A DNA stretch of 8,697 bases, taken from assembly GCA_038251315.1 (NCBI GenBank), contig JBBSBK010000120.1:1-8697 (forward strand). Reading direction: 5' to 3'. The notes below the pieces were generated by a model, which searched no databases, was not told the DNA's origin, and worked only from the letters and a program-made list of their open reading frames with translations. Shown piece after piece: positions 1 to 5,934 of the stretch; within the stretch, counting starts at the first letter, position 1, and the number at the start of each line of letters is the position of its first letter. The stretch is from JBBKXP01 sp038251315. Its GTDB lineage: Bacteria > Pseudomonadota > Alphaproteobacteria > Rhodobacterales > Rhodobacteraceae. The position numbers and the translations under genes are program-made.

Positions 1-143
1 ACGGTTTGCAGCAATCGCCTGCGATGGGGCGGGGAATCGCCGAACTGGTGTGCTATGGACACTACCGCAGCCTTGACCTTTCGGCGCTGGGGTATGACCG
101 TGTTGCCGCAAATCGCCCTTTGCTTGAACGGGCTGTCATCTGA
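1..143 (+). CDS. FAD-dependent oxidoreductase (DAO family), C-terminal end only
   Basis: The third reading frame is open from the window edge to the TGA at 141-143, giving 46 residues. They begin GLQQSPAMGRGIAEL and continue with a GHYRSLDLSALGYDR-like segment. The GLQQSPAMGRG.AEL block is the usual last FAD-contacting motif of DAO-fold oxidoreductases (the FOXRED1/sarcosine-oxidase-like group), followed by a typical short tail. The family oxidises amines or amino/hydroxy acids with enzyme-bound FAD, but the substrate cannot be told because the N-terminal FAD motif and active site lie outside the window. It ends 11 bases before the uronate dehydrogenase-like gene, and its TGA overlaps that gene's Shine-Dalgarno (GAGGA), so the two are probably co-transcribed. 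Family assignment rests on one motif plus the tail. Confidence 0.8.
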   Translation, partial: GLQQSPAMGRGIAELVCYGHYRSLDLSALGYDRVAANRPLLERAVI

Positions 144-154
144 GGAATATCGCC

Positions 155-1063
155 ATGCTGGGCAAAATCGTCCTGACCGGGGCCCGTGGCAATCTGGGGC
201 ACGAACTGCGTGCGCCGCTTGCGAAATTGTGCCGTGAACTGCTATCGACCGACATTCTTGATGCGCCTGACGAACTGGCCGGAAACGAAACCTACGTGCA
301 GGCCGACCTCGCGCAGATGGACCAGATCGGGCCGCTGATCGCGGGTGCCGAGATGGTCGTTCATTTCGGTGCCATCGTCGATGAAAAACCGTTTCCCGAA
401 TTGCTCGGCCCGAATTTCATCGGGGCCTACAATGTCTGGGAGGCCGCTTTTCAGCACGGCACCCGCCGCGTCATCTATGCCTCGTCCGTCCATGCGGTCG
501 GCATGTGTGAAACGAACGCCGGCATCGACACCAACGAACCGCACCGTCCCGATACGTTCTATGGGCTGGCCAAGTGTTTCTCGGAAGATCTCGGGCGGAT
601 GTATTGGGAAAAGCGCGGGCTGGAATCGGTTTGCCTGCGGATCATGTCCTGCACCCCCGAACCGCAGAACGTGCGGGCCTTGCAGACATGGCTGTCCTAC
701 CGCGACATGGTACAACTGGTGGAGCGGTCAGTGGAAACGGCCACGGTCGGGCATACGGTGGCTTACGGCGTCAGCGCCAACAGTCGCGCACCTGTCAGCA
801 ATCACAAGGTTGGGTTCCTCGGCTATCGCCCGCAGGACAATGCTGAAGACTGGGCCGAAGGCCTGCTGGCCAAGGGCGACACGTTCGACCCGCAGAACCT
901 TGCGCATACAAGGCTGGGCGGGCCCTTTGCGAGTGTGAAACTTGGTGAAAGTGGCGTCGCCGGGATCAAGGCGATGAGCGGGGGGTCGCCTGCAAACGAA
1001 ACGTCAAAGGAGCCGGGCAAACTACCTTCTTTCCTGTCGAAAAGGGGCATCGGGGCGGTCTGA
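155..1063 (+). CDS. udh: Uronate dehydrogenase-like NAD(P)-dependent epimerase/dehydratase-family protein
   Basis: 302 residues, an extended short-chain dehydrogenase. The nucleotide-binding glycine motif TGARGNLG is at residues 8-15. The active site is Ser110/Ser111 with Tyr136 and Lys140 (YGLAK). The segment around 162-190 (LRIMSCTPEP, then TWLS..D.VQLVE) closely resembles the recalled Agrobacterium uronate dehydrogenase (RIGSCTPEP, TWFS..DFVSLIE), as does the later FLGYRPQDNAE. Udh oxidises D-glucuronate or D-galacturonate to the aldaro-lactone using NAD+, in the cytoplasm, as the first step of oxidative uronate catabolism. The ATG at 155 has GAGGA about 8 bases upstream. The protein is about 35 residues longer than the roughly 265-residue Agrobacterium enzyme, and the low-complexity tail (about 267-302) has no counterpart there. 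The substrate is inferred; another sugar dehydrogenase of this family is possible. Confidence 0.82.
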   Translation: MLGKIVLTGARGNLGHELRAPLAKLCRELLSTDILDAPDELAGNETYVQADLAQMDQIGPLIAGAEMVVHFGAIVDEKPFPELLGPNFIGAYNVWEAAFQHGTRRVIYASSVHAVGMCETNAGIDTNEPHRPDTFYGLAKCFSEDLGRMYWEKRGLESVCLRIMSCTPEPQNVRALQTWLSYRDMVQLVERSVETATVGHTVAYGVSANSRAPVSNHKVGFLGYRPQDNAEDWAEGLLAKGDTFDPQNLAHTRLGGPFASVKLGESGVAGIKAMSGGSPANETSKEPGKLPSFLSKRGIGAV

Positions 1064-1070
1064 CCTCCCG

Positions 1071-1137
1071 CTTCTTTGGTCCCTGAAACTCCGGGGGAGT
1101 CGCCCGGCACGGGCGGCGGGGGCAGCGCCCCCTATTT
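1071..1137 (+). repeat. Gene-end structured repeat, copy 1
   Basis: This 67-base element begins CTTCTTTGGTCC, continues with AACTCCGGGGG, has a variable middle, and ends GGGGGCAGCGCCCCCTATTT. The same two flanks occur at 8548-8610 around a different middle. Here the middle folds as CGCCCG/CGGGCG with a GCA loop (1101-1115). The element starts 7 bases after the udh stop and ends immediately before the stop codon of the convergent histidine kinase gene. It behaves like a gene-end module. I recall similar 'TTTGGTCC...ACTCCGGGGG...GGGGGCAGCGCCCCC' strings as common between genes in Rhodobacteraceae, but cannot verify this here. Confidence 0.85.
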
Positions 1138-1138
1138 T
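1118..1138 (+). terminator. Terminator-like hairpin after udh
   Basis: GGGGGC (1118-1123) pairs with GCCCCC (1127-1132) around an AGC loop, followed by TATTTT at 1133-1138. The U-rich tail is short and only on the + strand, so the likely target is the udh transcript. Transcripts of the converging kinase gene would meet the stem without a U-tract. The tail is weak for a classical intrinsic terminator. Confidence 0.6.
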
Positions 1139-2100
1139 CAGAAGGTAATTTGAAACGCCGCCCCCGGCGCCTGATCCAGCAGCGCAATCTCGGCCCCGTG
1201 TGCGTGCAACATGCGCCGCACGATCGCCAGACCCATGCCGGTACCGCCTGAATCGCGCCGGGTGGTAAAGAACGGATCGAAAATCCGCGCCCGGTTTCCC
1301 GCCGATACGCCGGGGCCATCGTCGGCCACCGTCAGGCTGTCGGGCGTCGTGGTCAGTGTCACCGCAGTTGCACCGTGGGCCAGCGCGTTGCCCAGCAGGT
1401 GTTCCAGCACCAGCCGCAAACCGTCACGGGCGATAGGCAGCGCATCATGGCCCTGCGCCGTCAGCGCCAGCCCCGGAAACTGCGCTGCCAGCCCGTCGAT
1501 CAGGTCGGGCACCATCGCGCTACCGCTGCCCATCGGTTCCTGTGCCCGCGCCAGTGCCCGCTGCGCCTCGAGCAGCGCCGTCATGCGGTCTGCCGCATCG
1601 TCGATCCGGGCCAGAAGAGCGCGCCGTTCGCCGCGTTTCAGCCCCGGAGAATCCAGCAATTCAGCCGCTCCACGCAGCACCGTCAGGGGCGATTTCAGCT
1701 CATGCGTCACGTGATCGGCGTAGGACCGCAGCACCGCCTCGCGCCCTTGCAGCACGCGGCCCATATCGAGCATTGCCTGCCCCATGTCGCGCATTTCGCG
1801 GGTGCCATAGTGCGCCAGCGGGTCAAGGGCACCACTGACTCCATGCGCGATTTCGTCGGCGCGCGCCGCAAGCGCCCTGACCGGCCCAAGAATGATCCGC
1901 CACAACACGTAGCCCACGTAAACCGTCGCCAGAACGATCCCGATTCCGGCCAGCGCCATCGCCTCGCCATAGCCCAGCGACGGGGTCAGAAACCGCATCG
2001 CCATGATCCCGGCCAGCGGCAGGCACAGCACCGCCGCCAGCGTGAACCCCACGATCATCGCCAGAGACGGTCGCCATTTCGCGGCTATGCGCCCCGGCAT
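1138..2100 (-). CDS. Sensor histidine kinase, two-TM, short extracytoplasmic loop
   Basis: 320 residues. Two hydrophobic segments (about 13-37 and 47-71) are separated by only about 10 polar/flexible residues, so there is no real periplasmic sensor domain. A HAMP-like linker follows (about 72-122). The dimerisation/phosphotransfer box is HELKSPLTVLRG with His133. ATP-binding motifs appear in order: N box EHLLGNALAHG (Asn238), G1 ADDGPGV (259-265), F box FDPFF (274-278) and G2 GTGMGLAI (286-293). It should autophosphorylate on His133 and pass the phosphate to the response regulator encoded just upstream. Its ATG (2098-2100) lies inside the end of that gene (16-base overlap), a sign of translational coupling. 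The signal sensed is unknown; the architecture fits intramembrane-sensing kinases or one cued by a partner protein. Family certain, specific name not recognised. Confidence 0.93.
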   Translation of the reverse strand: MPGRIAAKWRPSLAMIVGFTLAAVLCLPLAGIMAMRFLTPSLGYGEAMALAGIGIVLATVYVGYVLWRIILGPVRALAARADEIAHGVSGALDPLAHYGTREMRDMGQAMLDMGRVLQGREAVLRSYADHVTHELKSPLTVLRGAAELLDSPGLKRGERRALLARIDDAADRMTALLEAQRALARAQEPMGSGSAMVPDLIDGLAAQFPGLALTAQGHDALPIARDGLRLVLEHLLGNALAHGATAVTLTTTPDSLTVADDGPGVSAGNRARIFDPFFTTRRDSGGTGMGLAIVRRMLHAHGAEIALLDQAPGAAFQITF

Positions 2101-2774
2101 GGCCCCATCCGGATGCCGACGCCATGCACCGTGTCGATGGCATCGCCGCAGCCCGCACCGCCCAATTTGAAACGAAGGTTGCGCAGGTGGCTGTCGAGCG
2201 TGCGGTCACTGACGTGGATATTCGTGCCATAGACCGCATCGACCAGTTTTGGGCGGGGCATGACGTGGTCGGGCCGCGCCATCAGGCGCGTGAGCAGGTC
2301 CATTTCGCGTGATGTCAGATGTACTTGTTCGCCGTTCACCCGGCAGATGTGGCGCGTCGCGTCCAGTTCGATGACGCCGCGCCGCAGACTGGCGGGATCG
2401 TCCTGCGCCGCGCCGCTGCGTTTCAGGATCGCGCGGATCCGGGCGACCAGTTCGCGGGGGCTGAACGGTTTAGCGACGTAATCATCGCCGCCGATCTCGA
2501 ATCCGACAACGCGGTCGATCTCATCGCCTTGGGCGGTCAGGAACAGGATCGGCACGCTGGATGATTTGCGCAAGCGGCGGCAGACTTCGAGCCCGTCCAT
2601 TTCGGGCATCCCGATGTCCAGCACGATCAGGTCGGGCATCCGTCGGTGCGTCGCGGCGATGGCGGCGACGCCGTCGGCGGCCTCGGTCACATCGAACCCG
2701 GCTTGGGTCAGCGTGATGCGCAGGACATCGCGGATTTGGGCGTCGTCGTCGACCAAAAGGATATGCCGGTTCAT
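2085..2774 (-). CDS. OmpR/PhoB-family DNA-binding response regulator
   Basis: 229 residues from the ATG at 2772-2774. The receiver domain (1-118) has acidic Asp10/Asp11, phosphoacceptor Asp53 (VLDIGMPEMDG), Thr80 and Lys102 (AKPFS). The winged-helix output domain covers about 130-226, with VHLTSREMDLL, the recognition-helix region SDRTLDSHLRNLR and the terminal VHGVGIRM. The ATG is preceded by AAGGGA at a proper distance and matches the usual receiver N-terminus. An open extension up to 2915 has poorer codons, overlaps the small ORF and adds no domain, so it is not used. The cognate kinase overlaps its 3' end. The regulon is unknown, but three phased GTGCAG boxes lie upstream of the operon and may be its own binding sites. 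Confidence 0.95.
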   Translation of the reverse strand: MNRHILLVDDDAQIRDVLRITLTQAGFDVTEAADGVAAIAATHRRMPDLIVLDIGMPEMDGLEVCRRLRKSSSVPILFLTAQGDEIDRVVGFEIGGDDYVAKPFSPRELVARIRAILKRSGAAQDDPASLRRGVIELDATRHICRVNGEQVHLTSREMDLLTRLMARPDHVMPRPKLVDAVYGTNIHVSDRTLDSHLRNLRFKLGGAGCGDAIDTVHGVGIRMGPCRGA

Positions 2775-2775
2775 G

Positions 2776-2961
2776 TTATCGTCCCTTCGCCGGGGCGGCT
2801 TTGCGTGCCGCAAGGTTACGGGCAAGCGCGCCTTTGCGGTAGCCCTTAAACAGTGAGACGCGGGTGGGGGCGCGATCCTTGGATTGGGCCGGAAGAATGT
2901 TTGCAGGCGAGCCATCGCGGCGCAGGCTGGTCGGCGCGCCGCTGCGGGTCAAGTGTTGCAT
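2776..2961 (-). CDS. Small basic protein upstream of response regulator (candidate)
   Basis: 61 residues starting MQHLTRSGAPTSLRR and ending in a Lys/Arg/Ala-rich stretch (GYRKGALARNLAARK). I do not recognise the family. Reasons to believe it is translated: the ATG (2959-2961) has a good Shine-Dalgarno, AAAGGA, about 6 bases upstream; its TAA is one base before the response-regulator ATG (TAA-C-ATG), typical of coupled genes; and most of its codons end in G or C, unlike the alternative frame that would extend the response regulator. It has no transmembrane segment, signal peptide or cysteine. It could be a small nucleic-acid-binding or regulatory protein, or just a translated leader that couples expression of the two-component genes. 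Its function is not inferable. Confidence 0.5.
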   Translation of the reverse strand: MQHLTRSGAPTSLRRDGSPANILPAQSKDRAPTRVSLFKGYRKGALARNLAARKAAPAKGR

Positions 2962-3006
2962 GCGTTGTCCTTTGCTCTTGTCCTTAAGGCAAAGTCCTAG
3001 GGGCAG

Positions 3007-3050
3007 GCCGTGCAGACAGGCCCAGCCATTTGTGCAGTTTTTGTGCAGAT
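3007..3050 (-). promoter_or_regulatory. Three phased GTGCAG boxes, candidate response-regulator operator
   Basis: On the + strand GTGCAG occurs at 3010-3015, 3032-3037 and 3043-3048, i.e. 22 and 11 bases apart. The two nearest copies are an 11-base tandem repeat, TTTGTGCAGTT then TTTGTGCAGAT (10 of 11 identical, 3029-3050). Members of the OmpR/PhoB family bind direct half-sites spaced by one helical turn, usually 10-11 bp. The boxes lie between the rpe stop (3053) and the small ORF start (2961), upstream of the response-regulator operon, so autoregulation is a natural reading. No convincing -35/-10 pair could be placed; TAGGAC on the minus strand just after the last box is a weak -10 candidate. 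Confidence 0.5.
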
Positions 3051-3052
3051 GG

Positions 3053-3736
3053 TCAGGCCGTCGCCGCTACCCGGATCGCACGGATATTCGCGCCGTAAAC
3101 GTCGGGCTTGTCCACCGATCCGCCGCTGAACACCGCCGATCCGGCGACCACCACATCGGCCCCGGCGGCTACGACCAGTGGTGCTGTGTCGGGCGTCACG
3201 CCGCCGTCAACCTCGATATGCACGGGCCTGCCACCAATCATCGTCCGCAAGGCGCGGACCTTTTCAATCTGGCTGTGAATGAACTTTTGCCCGCCGAAAC
3301 CGGGGTTCACCGTCATCACGCAGACCAGATCGACCATATCGAGCAGATAGGCCACAGCCTCGATCGGCGTGCCGGGATTGATCGCCAGCCCCGCCTTGGC
3401 CCCGGCCCCGCGAATTGCCTGAAGGGTGCGGTGGATATGCGGCCCGGATTCCAGATGCGCGGTGATATTGTCCGCCCCCGCCTTGGCAAAAGCGTCGATG
3501 TAGGGATCGACCGGCGCGATCATCAGATGCACGTCCATCACACCCTTGATATGCGGCCGGATCGCCGCGCACATCGCGGGGCCAAAGGTGATGTTGGGCA
3601 CGAAATGCCCGTCCATCACATCGACATGGACCCAGTCGGCCCCCTGCGCCTCGATCGCCTCACACTCGGCCCCGAAGTTGGCGAAATCCGCCGACAGGAT
3701 CGAGGGGGCGATTTTCAGGGTGCGGTCGAATGGCAT
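3053..3736 (-). CDS. rpe: Ribulose-phosphate 3-epimerase
   Basis: 227 residues, the normal length. It interconverts D-ribulose-5-phosphate and D-xylulose-5-phosphate in the cytoplasm (pentose phosphate pathway, Calvin cycle). It is a TIM barrel with every key element visible: APSILSADF at 10-18; metal/catalytic residues His37 and Asp39 (HVDVMDG), His70 (DVHLM) and Asp177 (EVDGG); methionines 41, 72 and 141 around the active site; NPGFGGQ at 144-150; and phosphate-binding GG (178-179) and GS (199-200). The ATG at 3734-3736 has GAAAGGA upstream with good spacing. It is divergent from the AraC-type regulator (111 bases between starts) and 91 bases upstream of the small ORF and two-component genes on the same strand, so it may or may not share their transcript. 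Confidence 0.97.
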   Translation of the reverse strand: MPFDRTLKIAPSILSADFANFGAECEAIEAQGADWVHVDVMDGHFVPNITFGPAMCAAIRPHIKGVMDVHLMIAPVDPYIDAFAKAGADNITAHLESGPHIHRTLQAIRGAGAKAGLAINPGTPIEAVAYLLDMVDLVCVMTVNPGFGGQKFIHSQIEKVRALRTMIGGRPVHIEVDGGVTPDTAPLVVAAGADVVVAGSAVFSGGSVDKPDVYGANIRAIRVAATA

Positions 3737-3770
3737 GGCGGCGTCCTTTCAGGTTTGGGCGCGGTTTAAC

Positions 3771-3782
3771 GCCGAAATCGGC
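3771..3782. promoter_or_regulatory. Short palindrome in the rpe/araC divergent gap
   Basis: GCCGA and TCGGC flank AA, a 5-bp inverted repeat within the 111-base divergent region (3737-3847). It could be an operator for either gene, but so short a GC-rich palindrome is not rare by chance here. No clear promoter boxes were recognised in the rest of this gap. Confidence 0.2.
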
Positions 3783-3847
3783 GAAGGTCACGCGCTGCGT
3801 CGCCCGATGATGCGGGACATCGCTGGTGAATGTGCTAATTTGACGAC

Positions 3848-4687
3848 ATGGACCGGATCACCCTGCATCACGCGGATATCCTGCGACCCGACGCGGCGGT
3901 CCATCTGGCCCGCGCGCTGCTGGACAGGGGGCGACCCAAGGCCCTGCACGACCACGATTTTTTCGAGCTTTCATGGGTCCAGAATGGCCGCGTGCGCCAT
4001 CACTTGCCTGACCGGACTGATAATTTGACCGAGGGCGATCTGCTGTGCATCCGGCCTGATCACGCCCATGCGTTACAGGGACGGGGCGAGGTGGCGATGG
4101 TGGTGTCGCTGGTCCTGCATCCCGACCTGATGGCCAAGATCGTCGCACGTCATCCGCATCTGGCGGAACGCCTGTTCTGGGCCGATGCGCCCGTGCGCCT
4201 GCACCGCGACAGCCACGCATTGGCCGCGCTGAACCACGCTGCCCTGCGGCTGGAACGCAGCGCCCTTGGGCCGCTGGACGCCGAGGCGTTCCTGCTGCCC
4301 CTGATCGCCGATCTGCTGGACGAAACCCCTGCCCCGTCCGCCGCGCCGGAGTGGCTGATCGCCGCCTGTATCGCCGCCCAGCGCCCCGAGGTTTACCGCG
4401 ACGGCGCTGCCGGGTTCGTGCGCATCGCGGGCCACGCCCACCCCCATGTCAGCCGCACCGCCCGGCGGTTTCTGGGCCAGTCCCCGTCGGAATACGTCAA
4501 CGCCATCCGCATGGCCCATGCCGCGCGGCAACTGTCGGGCAGCGCCGAACCACTGGCCGACATCGCCGCCGATTGCGGCATCCCCAACCTGTCGCATTTC
4601 CATCGCCTGTTCCGCGCCCACCATGGCCAGACCCCGGCACAGTATCGCCAACAGTTTCAGCGCAATGTGGTGCAGCCGTCCGAATAG
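3848..4687 (+). CDS. AraC-family transcriptional regulator
   Basis: 279 residues. The N-terminal half (about 15-110) is a cupin-like sensing domain with ALHDHDFFELSWVQNG and EGDLLCIRPDHAHAL, typical of small-molecule-binding AraC proteins. The C-terminal part (about 186-270) holds the two helix-turn-helix units: VRIAGHAHPHVSRTARRFLG, then PLADIAADCGIPNLSHFHRLF, ending in the family signature G.TPAQYRQ. It lies directly upstream of deoC on the same strand, 57 bases before its start, so it probably controls the deoC-hicAB-ALDH16 operon, perhaps sensing a deoxyribose derivative or aldehyde; this is inference. An in-frame TAA at 3836-3838 makes the ATG at 3848 the first usable start. No Shine-Dalgarno is visible before it, so translation may be weak or leaderless. 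Confidence 0.92.
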   Translation: MDRITLHHADILRPDAAVHLARALLDRGRPKALHDHDFFELSWVQNGRVRHHLPDRTDNLTEGDLLCIRPDHAHALQGRGEVAMVVSLVLHPDLMAKIVARHPHLAERLFWADAPVRLHRDSHALAALNHAALRLERSALGPLDAEAFLLPLIADLLDETPAPSAAPEWLIAACIAAQRPEVYRDGAAGFVRIAGHAHPHVSRTARRFLGQSPSEYVNAIRMAHAARQLSGSAEPLADIAADCGIPNLSHFHRLFRAHHGQTPAQYRQQFQRNVVQPSE

Positions 4688-4706
4688 TTTGACCATCCGG
4701 TCAAAC
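4687..4706. promoter_or_regulatory. Perfect 8-bp inverted repeat upstream of deoC
   Basis: GTTTGACC (4687-4694) and GGTCAAAC (4699-4706) form a perfect inverted repeat around ATCC. It starts on the last base of the AraC-gene stop codon and lies 38 bases before the deoC ATG. Without a T-run after it, it is a poor terminator, so an operator site for a dimeric regulator is the better guess. AraC proteins usually bind direct repeats, so the binder may be something else. Confidence 0.5.
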
Positions 4707-4708
4707 CT

Positions 4709-4742
4709 TGCCAAACCCCCGCCCGCGTGTCAGGTTTTGGCA
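4709..4742 (+). promoter_or_regulatory. Stem-loop covering the deoC ribosome-binding region
   Basis: TGCCAAA (4709-4715) pairs with TTTGGCA (4736-4742). Two further C-G pairs (4716-4717 with 4733-4734) form if one T is bulged. The right arm ends two bases before the deoC ATG at 4745 and covers the only SD-like CAGG (4731-4734). If it forms in mRNA it would restrict ribosome access; as DNA it may simply be a second operator. Confidence 0.35.
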
Positions 4743-4744
4743 GT

Positions 4745-5746
4745 ATGCCGGAGGCCCCTTTGCAAACCGATACTCTGATCCAGACCCACCTGCCGCAGGT
4801 CCATGAACCGCGCAATGACGGCATGACGCTTGACCTCGACTGGGTCGCGTCGGTGCAGGCCAACACGTCCGCCATCGAACGCCGTGCGGCGACCCTGCCG
4901 GGGCGACGCAGCGTCAAGAAAGACTGGCAGGCGGCGTGGCTGTGCAAGGCGGTCAGCCTGATGGACCTGACGACGCTGTCGGGCGACGACACCCCCGCCC
5001 GTGTGCGCCGCCTGTGCGCCAAGGCCCGCCAACCCGTGTCGCCCGCCCTGCTGAATGCCTTGGGCATGACCGGCCTGACCGTCGGCGCGGTCTGCGTTTA
5101 TCACGACATGGTAGCGACGGCCGTACAGGCGCTCGAGGGGACGGCGATCCCCGTCGCGGCCGTTTCCACGGGTTTCCCCGCCGGGCTGTCACCGTTCCAT
5201 CTGCGCATCGCCGAGATTGGCGAAAGCGTCGCCGCGGGCGCGCGCGAGATCGACATCGTAATCTCCCGCCGCCACGTGCTGACCGGGAACTGGCAGGCGC
5301 TGTATGATGAAATGGCGCAGATGCGGGCCGCTTGTGGGGAAGCCCACATCAAAGCGATTTTGGCTACGGGAGAGTTGGGGACGCTGCGCAACGTCGCCCG
5401 CGCGTCGCTGGTCTGCATGATGGCAGGGGCCGATTTCATCAAGACCTCGACGGGCAAGGAAAGCGTCAACGCAACCCTGCCCGTGACCCTGACGATGATC
5501 CGGGCGATCCGCGATTACCACGACCGGACCGGGGTGCGTGTGGGTTACAAACCTGCGGGCGGGATCAGCAAGGCCAAGGATGCGCTGGTCTACCTCGCGA
5601 TGATCAAGGACGAATTGGGCAACCGCTGGCTGCAACCCGACCTGTTCCGGTTTGGCGCGTCGTCCTTGCTGGGCGATATCGAACGGCAGCTGGAACACCA
5701 CGTCACCGGCGCTTACTCTGCGTCGTGGCGGCATGCGATGGGATAG
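4745..5746 (+). CDS. deoC: Deoxyribose-phosphate aldolase, long (eukaryote-like) form
   Basis: 333 residues from ATG 4745; a GTG at 4727 would add 6 residues but has no ribosome site. DERA cleaves 2-deoxy-D-ribose-5-phosphate to D-glyceraldehyde-3-phosphate and acetaldehyde, in deoxynucleoside catabolism. It is a TIM barrel with Schiff-base Lys233 in FIKTSTGKE, the partner Lys269 in GYKPAGGI and the catalytic Asp170 in AREIDIV. It is about 75 residues longer than E. coli DeoC and carries the conserved N-terminal RRAATLPGRRSVKKDWQAAW and C-terminal FRFGASSLLGDIERQ-HHVTG.Y found in human-type DERA. It is followed after 3 bases by hicA and then hicB and ALDH16 on the same strand, so it heads a four-gene operon. 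The product acetaldehyde gives a ready substrate for the last gene. Confidence 0.96.
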   Translation: MPEAPLQTDTLIQTHLPQVHEPRNDGMTLDLDWVASVQANTSAIERRAATLPGRRSVKKDWQAAWLCKAVSLMDLTTLSGDDTPARVRRLCAKARQPVSPALLNALGMTGLTVGAVCVYHDMVATAVQALEGTAIPVAAVSTGFPAGLSPFHLRIAEIGESVAAGAREIDIVISRRHVLTGNWQALYDEMAQMRAACGEAHIKAILATGELGTLRNVARASLVCMMAGADFIKTSTGKESVNATLPVTLTMIRAIRDYHDRTGVRVGYKPAGGISKAKDALVYLAMIKDELGNRWLQPDLFRFGASSLLGDIERQLEHHVTGAYSASWRHAMG

Positions 5747-5749
5747 GCG

Positions 5750-5929
5750 ATGAAACGCCGCGATGTCATTCGCAAACTGAAAGAGGCTGGACTGACCTTT
5801 CAGGAGGGCGGCAATCACACCGTCGTGCTACGTTCCGGCACACGGGTATCGGTCCTGTCGCGACAGCGCGAGATTGCCGAACCCGTGATCAAAGCGATAG
5901 AAAAGCAAACCGGCGTCAAACTGAGGTAA
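5750..5929 (+). CDS. hicA: HicA-family mRNA interferase toxin
   Basis: 59 residues: begins MKRRDVIRKLKEAGLTFQEG, continues GNHTVVLRSGTRVSVLSR and ends QREIAEPVIKAIEKQTG. This is the compact dsRBD-like HicA/YcfA fold, a helix followed by a three-stranded sheet and a C-terminal helix. The catalytic histidine expected in the G-[SN]-H motif is His23. HicA toxins cleave mRNA and tmRNA independently of the ribosome and are held inactive by HicB. It is intact and in canonical order (toxin first). It starts 3 bases after the deoC stop with a weak AGG site, and its stop is 5 bases before hicB. About 21 of 59 codons end in A or T, clearly more than in the start of deoC (10 of 50), suggesting a separate origin. 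Toxicity is not shown by sequence. Confidence 0.85.
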   Translation: MKRRDVIRKLKEAGLTFQEGGNHTVVLRSGTRVSVLSRQREIAEPVIKAIEKQTGVKLR

Positions 5930-5934
5930 CCGAC

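Noticed and set aside
55..237. 60-residue + strand frame at the window start
   Set aside because: It overlaps the recognisable oxidoreductase C-terminus and the start of udh in another frame.
1375..2232. 285-residue + strand frame across the kinase gene
   Set aside because: Antisense shadow rich in Arg/Gln/His/Pro; the kinase on the other strand has all catalytic motifs.
2775..2915. N-terminal extension of the response regulator to an ATG at 2915
   Set aside because: The receiver domain starts at the ATG at 2772-2774 with a proper SD. The extension is Pro/Arg-rich, uses poorer codons and overlaps the better-supported small ORF.
3001..3025. GGGC...GCCC arms after rpe as a terminator
   Set aside because: Pairing is short and broken with no T-run on the minus strand; the phased GTGCAG boxes explain the region better.
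2864..3769. 301-residue + strand frame across rpe
   Set aside because: Antisense shadow of rpe and the small ORF with no recognisable domain.
4727..4744. GTG start six codons before the chosen deoC start
   Set aside because: No SD precedes it and it lies inside the loop of the inverted repeat; the ATG at 4745 fits better.
5332..5934. Long upstream extension of the HicB frame into deoC
   Set aside because: The extension is a low-complexity shadow of deoC and hicA; the HicB fold begins at the ATG at 5935, which has its own GAGG site.
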